64,000 bases of DNA from Svornostia abyssi (GTDB lineage: Bacteria; Actinomycetota; Thermoleophilia; Solirubrobacterales; Solirubrobacteraceae), in the NCBI GenBank assembly GCA_024666565.1, contig CP088295.1, positions 4,464,001-4,528,000 on the forward strand, given 5' to 3'. The position numbers and the translations under genes are program-made. The notes below the pieces were generated by a model, which saw nothing but the letters and a program-made list of their open reading frames with translations, made no database searches and had not been told where the DNA came from. This document shows positions 60,133 to 64,000 of the stretch, one piece after another (the first letter of the stretch is position 1; each line of letters starts with the position of its first letter).

Positions 60133-62731
60133 AGGCACGACACGGCGCGCTCCACGCTCCGACGACACGAGCGCCGCGGGCAGCACCACGAGCACCCCGA
60201 GCAGGGACACGCTGAGGTCGATGACGCAGACCAGGCCGAAGTTCCGGATCATCGGGAAGTCCGAGAGGATCAGGACGGCGAACCCGGCCACCACCGTCAC
60301 GCCGGAGGCGGCCACCGCCGCGCCCGTCGAGCTGTATGCCTGCCGTAGCGCGTCGCCGATGTCCCGCCCGCGACCGCGTTCGCTGCGATACCGCTCCGCG
60401 AGGAGCACGCTGAACTCCGTGGAGATCGCGATGACGAGCGCGCCGAGTACCACGGACAGCGGGTTGAGCTCGATCCGCAGCGCAAAGAGCAGGAGCGCCG
60501 ACCAGCCGGTCGCCAGGACGATCGGGATGAGCGGCACGAGCGCCCGCCGCCAGGACCGCAGCGCGACGAGCAGCACGAGCGCGACGGCCAGCAGACCCGC
60601 GAGGAGCGTGACGACCCGGTGGCCGTGGCCGGAGACCTTCGCGTTCGCCTCGGCGGCGAGGACCGGCAGGCCGGCGAGCCGCGCGTTCACGCCGGGCGGG
60701 GCGCTGTCCAGCCCCCGGCGCAGCTCGTCAAGCACCTCCTGCTGGCGGTCGAGCGGCATGAGCTTCAGGCCGAAGCTCAGCGTCGCCGCACGGCGGTCGG
60801 GGGTGATGACGTTCTGGCTGAAGTACGGCGGGATCGCGTCGAGCAGGGCGTTGACGCGCTTCTGGGTGAGCTCGCCGTCGCTGGTGCTGAACAGGTCGGG
60901 CAGCGAGAACGCCGGGCAGATCTCGGCCTCGCCGCAGCCGCGCTCGGTGCTGTACTCGTAGCGGTTCAAAACCTTGCGCTGCAGCTCGCCGAGCCAGGCG
61001 ATCGTGGCGGCGCGCCCGACGTTGTCGCCGGTGACGAGCACGTCGACCTGGCCGGCCACGCCCGTCGTCTGCTGCAGGCTGCGCAGGTCCCGGACGGCCT
61101 GCTCGTCCTGGGGGACGAGCTCGAGGATGTCGGTCTGCACCTTCAGCTGCGTGTCGGCCGCCCACCCGGCGACCGCGAGCACGGTCGCCACGAGCAGGAC
61201 CCGGCCGGGCCGGCGCCCCGCCAGCGCGAGCGCGCCGCGACCCACGCGCCCACCGGCGCCGCGCGCCGCCTGGACCGGTGGGTTGTCGCGCAGCACCCGG
61301 CCGATCCACCGCAACGGCGGGCCGAACCACCCGCCGGCGCGGACCCGCAGCCGTCCGGGCGGGCCGTCGGCCAGCACCAGCGCCGCGGTCCCGCCCGCAA
61401 GCGCGAGCACGAAGGCGACCACGATGCCTACGATGAGCAGCACGCCGAACCCGCGCACCATCGGCACGGGCGACAGGAGCAGGACGAGGAACCCGGCGAT
61501 CGTGGCGGCCGCGGCGGTGGCGACGGTCGGCGCGCCCAGCGCGGCCGCGCGTTTGGTCGCGGGCGCGGCGCGCAACCCGTCCCGGCGGCGCACCTCCTCC
61601 ACCCGGGCCTGCAGCTGGATGGCGTAATCGACGGCCAGGCCGATGAGCACCGGCAGCACGGCGATCGCCGCGACCGTGAGCGGCTGCCCGGCCAGGGACA
61701 GCGCGCCGAAGGTGATCGCCGCGGCACCCAGCGCGATGCCGAGGGGCAGCAGCCGCAGGCGGCTGGAGAAGATCAGCGCCAGCGTGGCGGCCATCACGAG
61801 CACCGCGGCCAGCAGCAGGATGATGAGCGAGCGGCTGATCGCGTCCGTGAGGTCGTCCACCACGACCGGCGCACCGGTCACCGCGTAGGACGCCTGGTCG
61901 AGGGTGAACTCCGACATCGTCGTCGCCTCGCGGATGTCGGCGATCGCTGCGCGGCGCTGTTCGTCGGTCAGCCCCGGCTTCAGGCGGACCTGGATGAGCG
62001 CCGCGTCCTGGCTGGGGAACAGGTAGGCGAACCGCGCCTTCGGGGTGCCCGCCGGACGTTCGGGATCGAAGACGAGCTGGGAGATGAAGCTCGGGTCGTT
62101 GAGGTTCGGGACACCCGTCAGGCCGTAGCGGACCGCGAGCTGAAGCAGGTCGCGATACGCCTGTGCCTCCACGAGCCGACGAGCCTGCAGCGCGAGCTTG
62201 TCGGCCTGGGCCTTGCTGCGCCCCTGCTTGAGGGCGAGCTGCCGAGCGGCATTCGCGGCCTTGGCGGACTGTTCGGCCTGGCCCTTCGTGCGCTCGGCGA
62301 AGCCCTGCTGGAGTTGGCGCACGGACTCGTTGATGAAGGTCCCGGGCCCGATGACGACCTTCACCGGCTTGTCCTCGGCGAGCCGGCCGCAGGGGGCTGA
62401 GCGAGCCGCCGGGCGGGATCACGCCGCGCGGAGCGTTCCCCGACAGGCAGCCCTCGAGCCCGATGGCCTTCTGAAGGTTCTCGGTGAGGACGATGCGGTT
62501 GAGCTCGCCGCGGACGAGCACGATGACGCTGTCCTCCCCGAACCGCTCGGCGAGCTCCTGCGTCGCCTGGGACGTGACGCTGCCCTCCCCCACGAACGTC
62601 TCGTTGCCGGCGTCGGGCTGCAGGCGCAGCGAGAGCCCGGCGCCGATCAGCGTCAGGACGATGCACACCGCCAGCACGATCCGCGGCCGCCCGGCGGCGA
62701 GCGCCGCCAGCGCGTGCAGCGGCCGGCTCAC
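60115..62731 (-). CDS. MmpL/RND-family membrane transporter (one-base frameshift)
   Basis: About 871 residues, about 11-12 helices, two RND halves: MSRPLHALAALAAGRPRIVLAVCIVLTLIGAGLSLRL, FGEDSVIVLVRGELNRIVLTENLQKAIGLEGCL, then in the next frame KVVIGPGTFINESVRQLQQGF, VLVMAATLALIFSSRLRLLPLGIALGAA, and the second half with SILLAERYRSERGRGRDIGDALRQAYSSTGAAVAASGVTVVAGFAVLILSDFPMIRNFG. The break is at five G (plus strand about 62392-62396); four give SPCGRLAEDKPVKVV. Overlaps the MCE gene by ATGA, so the two act together, likely in lipid transport. Confidence 0.88.
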
Positions 62732-64000
62732 GGGGCTGCAGGGACCTCGGTGCTGCTCGACGCCGCAGGCACCTGCGGGAAGTCTGTCGGCGCGCCATTC
62801 GTGGTGAACTGGCCCTGCTTCGTGCAGGCCGGAGCCGGGATGGTCCCGCCCGGGAACGCGGTGTCCTGGATGGTCTGCAGCAGCTTCTGCGGGTCCGGCG
62901 TGAGCTGTGCGAGAGCACCCGGGTCAGGAGACAGCGTCGGATCGGGCCTACCGCATTGGCGCGTCTCGTAGAAGCCCAGGCCCTGCGCGAGCTTCAGGAA
63001 GGCCTTCGGGAACGGGTACGGGTTCGGCCGGTTCGGATTGATCCGCTCCGGATACGCTGCGAGCGTCTCGGCGTTCAGCGGCGCGGGGGCAACGGTGAAG
63101 TAGTTGAAGTACTGGCCGAGCTCGCGGTCGGACGCCTCCGTCGCCGCCGCCGTATTCGCCACGAACGCGCGGACGTCGTCGCGGTACGCGCCGACGAACT
63201 GCAGGAGCGGATTGAGCTGCTTGAGTGCGGGATCGAACGTCCCGAGGAACGGACCGAGCTCGGTCAGGAACTGCTGGGTGGCCGGAAGCCCCGTCTCGGC
63301 CTCGTCCAGCAGCGGGCCGAGGTCGGTGAAGAGCGCGTCGAGGTCCGGGGCGACCTTCGCGGCCGCCTCGAGGGTCGGCCCGGCCGCCTCGGCTGCCGGG
63401 GTGAGCTGCTTGACGAGCGGGTCGGTGTCCTCGGCGAACTGGTCGAGCCGCTTCAGCGTGGCCGTGGCCTCACGCTCGAAGGTCGGCAGTGCGCGGAACG
63501 TCTCCTCGAGCTCCTGGTTGCGCTGCGCAGTGACGGAGAACACGCTGTTGGAGTTGGTAATCAGGCCGGAGAGCTGCCCGCGCTGCTCGGAGAGCGCGCC
63601 GAACACCTCACCGGTGTCGCGCACGAGCTGCTGTACGGCGTTCGTCTGAGAGTTGAGGATCTCCAGCACCTGGCGGGTGTCCTGCGCGAACGGCTCGAGG
63701 TACCCGATGGCGCTGTTCAGGTCCGCGCCGCGACCCGCCACGGCCTCGGCCTGCGCCTGCTGCCAGACCTGCAGGGCCTTGCGCGTCCGCGCGTCGAAGG
63801 CGCGCGTGATCTCGTCAAGCTCGACGGTCTCCTGAGTCTGCGCGGGCGGCAGCGCGGCGTTCTCCGCGAGCGCGCCAGCGTCGGCGTTGCCCGGGGACAG
63901 CTCGACGTAGGTCTCGCCGAGCAGCGTCTTCTGGCGAAGGATCGCGCGGCTGTCCTGCGGCACCGGCGCGTACTGCTCGTCGATCTCGACCGTGACCTTC
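62728..64000 (-). CDS. MCE (MlaD-like) family protein (5' end beyond the window)
   Basis: About 424 residues in the window. The MCE domain end is visible (KVTVEIDEQYAPVPQDSRAILRQKTLLGETYVELSPGNADAGALAENAALP), then long helices (LDEITRAFDARTRKALQVWQQAQ ... LEILNSQTNAVQQLVRDTGEVFGALSEQRGQLSGLITNSNSVFSV). A Pro/Ser C-terminus with two Cys (QCGRP, PACTK) completes it. MCE proteins carry lipids across the envelope with an ABC or MmpL partner, here the downstream mmpL. The true start lies past the right edge. Confidence 0.88.
   Translation of the reverse strand, partial: KVTVEIDEQYAPVPQDSRAILRQKTLLGETYVELSPGNADAGALAENAALPPAQTQETVELDEITRAFDARTRKALQVWQQAQAEAVAGRGADLNSAIGYLEPFAQDTRQVLEILNSQTNAVQQLVRDTGEVFGALSEQRGQLSGLITNSNSVFSVTAQRNQELEETFRALPTFEREATATLKRLDQFAEDTDPLVKQLTPAAEAAGPTLEAAAKVAPDLDALFTDLGPLLDEAETGLPATQQFLTELGPFLGTFDPALKQLNPLLQFVGAYRDDVRAFVANTAAATEASDRELGQYFNYFTVAPAPLNAETLAAYPERINPNRPNPYPFPKAFLKLAQGLGFYETRQCGRPDPTLSPDPGALAQLTPDPQKLLQTIQDTAFPGGTIPAPACTKQGQFTTNGAPTDFPQVPAASSSTEVPAAP

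Overview
The window is a 64 kb piece of a GC-rich (roughly 70% by eye) actinobacterial chromosome. Many GTG starts, an actinobacterial-type mIHF gene, an MCE/MmpL pair, the tilS-hpt-ftsH order, a MASE1 diguanylate/EAL protein and a recurrent GCGCTTCCGCGGAAGCGC palindrome suggest the Thermoleophilia/Solirubrobacterales side of Actinomycetota. The lineage is an inference; no rRNA gene is present to confirm it. No tRNA, rRNA, CRISPR array, transposase or phage structural gene was recognised.

Layout. 1-17.5 kb is mostly a minus-strand housekeeping block: clpC (cut by the window edge), a secreted protein, lysS-greA-dus-coaX, the folate cluster folP-folB-thioesterase-folK, an alpha/beta hydrolase with a divergent TetR regulator, and ftsH-hpt-tilS-cyclase. 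17.7-24.8 kb holds an SCP2-like protein and two phasin-like coiled-coil proteins around a nucleoside phosphorylase, then a three-domain murein hydrolase behind a probable c-di-AMP (ydaO-type) riboswitch. 24.8-31 kb is fatty-acid and acyl-CoA metabolism (sirtuin, enoyl-CoA hydratase, 3-hydroxyacyl-CoA dehydrogenase, hotdog thioesterase, acyl-CoA dehydrogenase). 31-43 kb carries a MASE1-GGDEF-EAL protein, TerC, a lipoprotein, a glucuronyl C5-epimerase-like protein, a GET3/ArsA-like ATPase, an EVE protein and a MoxR/VWA pair.

43.1-46 kb is accessory. The 3' end of the VWA gene is repeated twice downstream as diverged remnants. These repeats bracket two small cargo segments: a DUF6228-like gene with an XRE/nucleotidyltransferase toxin-antitoxin-like pair, and an unknown gene with a small basic protein. 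The last remnant runs antisense into the 3' end of a CHASE-PAS-GGDEF-EAL gene. 49-52 kb is a TPP riboswitch followed by a thiXYZ-type HMP/thiamine-precursor ABC transporter. 52-55.5 kb has an AlkA-like glycosylase and a tight divergent pair that resembles bacterial ceramide synthase (GNAT) and serine palmitoyltransferase. 55.7-60 kb has mIHF, a VOC protein and two paralogous small secreted SH3-like proteins. 60-64 kb is an MmpL-type RND protein and an MCE protein (cut by the edge).

Eight genes (a TesB-like thioesterase, hpt, a membrane protein at 40 kb, moxR, thiX, a small membrane protein at 52.7 kb, mihF, mmpL) are each broken by one +1 or -1 base. Six of the eight lie in short C/G homopolymers. 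The downstream frames translate into perfectly good family sequence, so sequencing or assembly error is the likeliest cause. They are annotated as intact genes carrying a frameshift.
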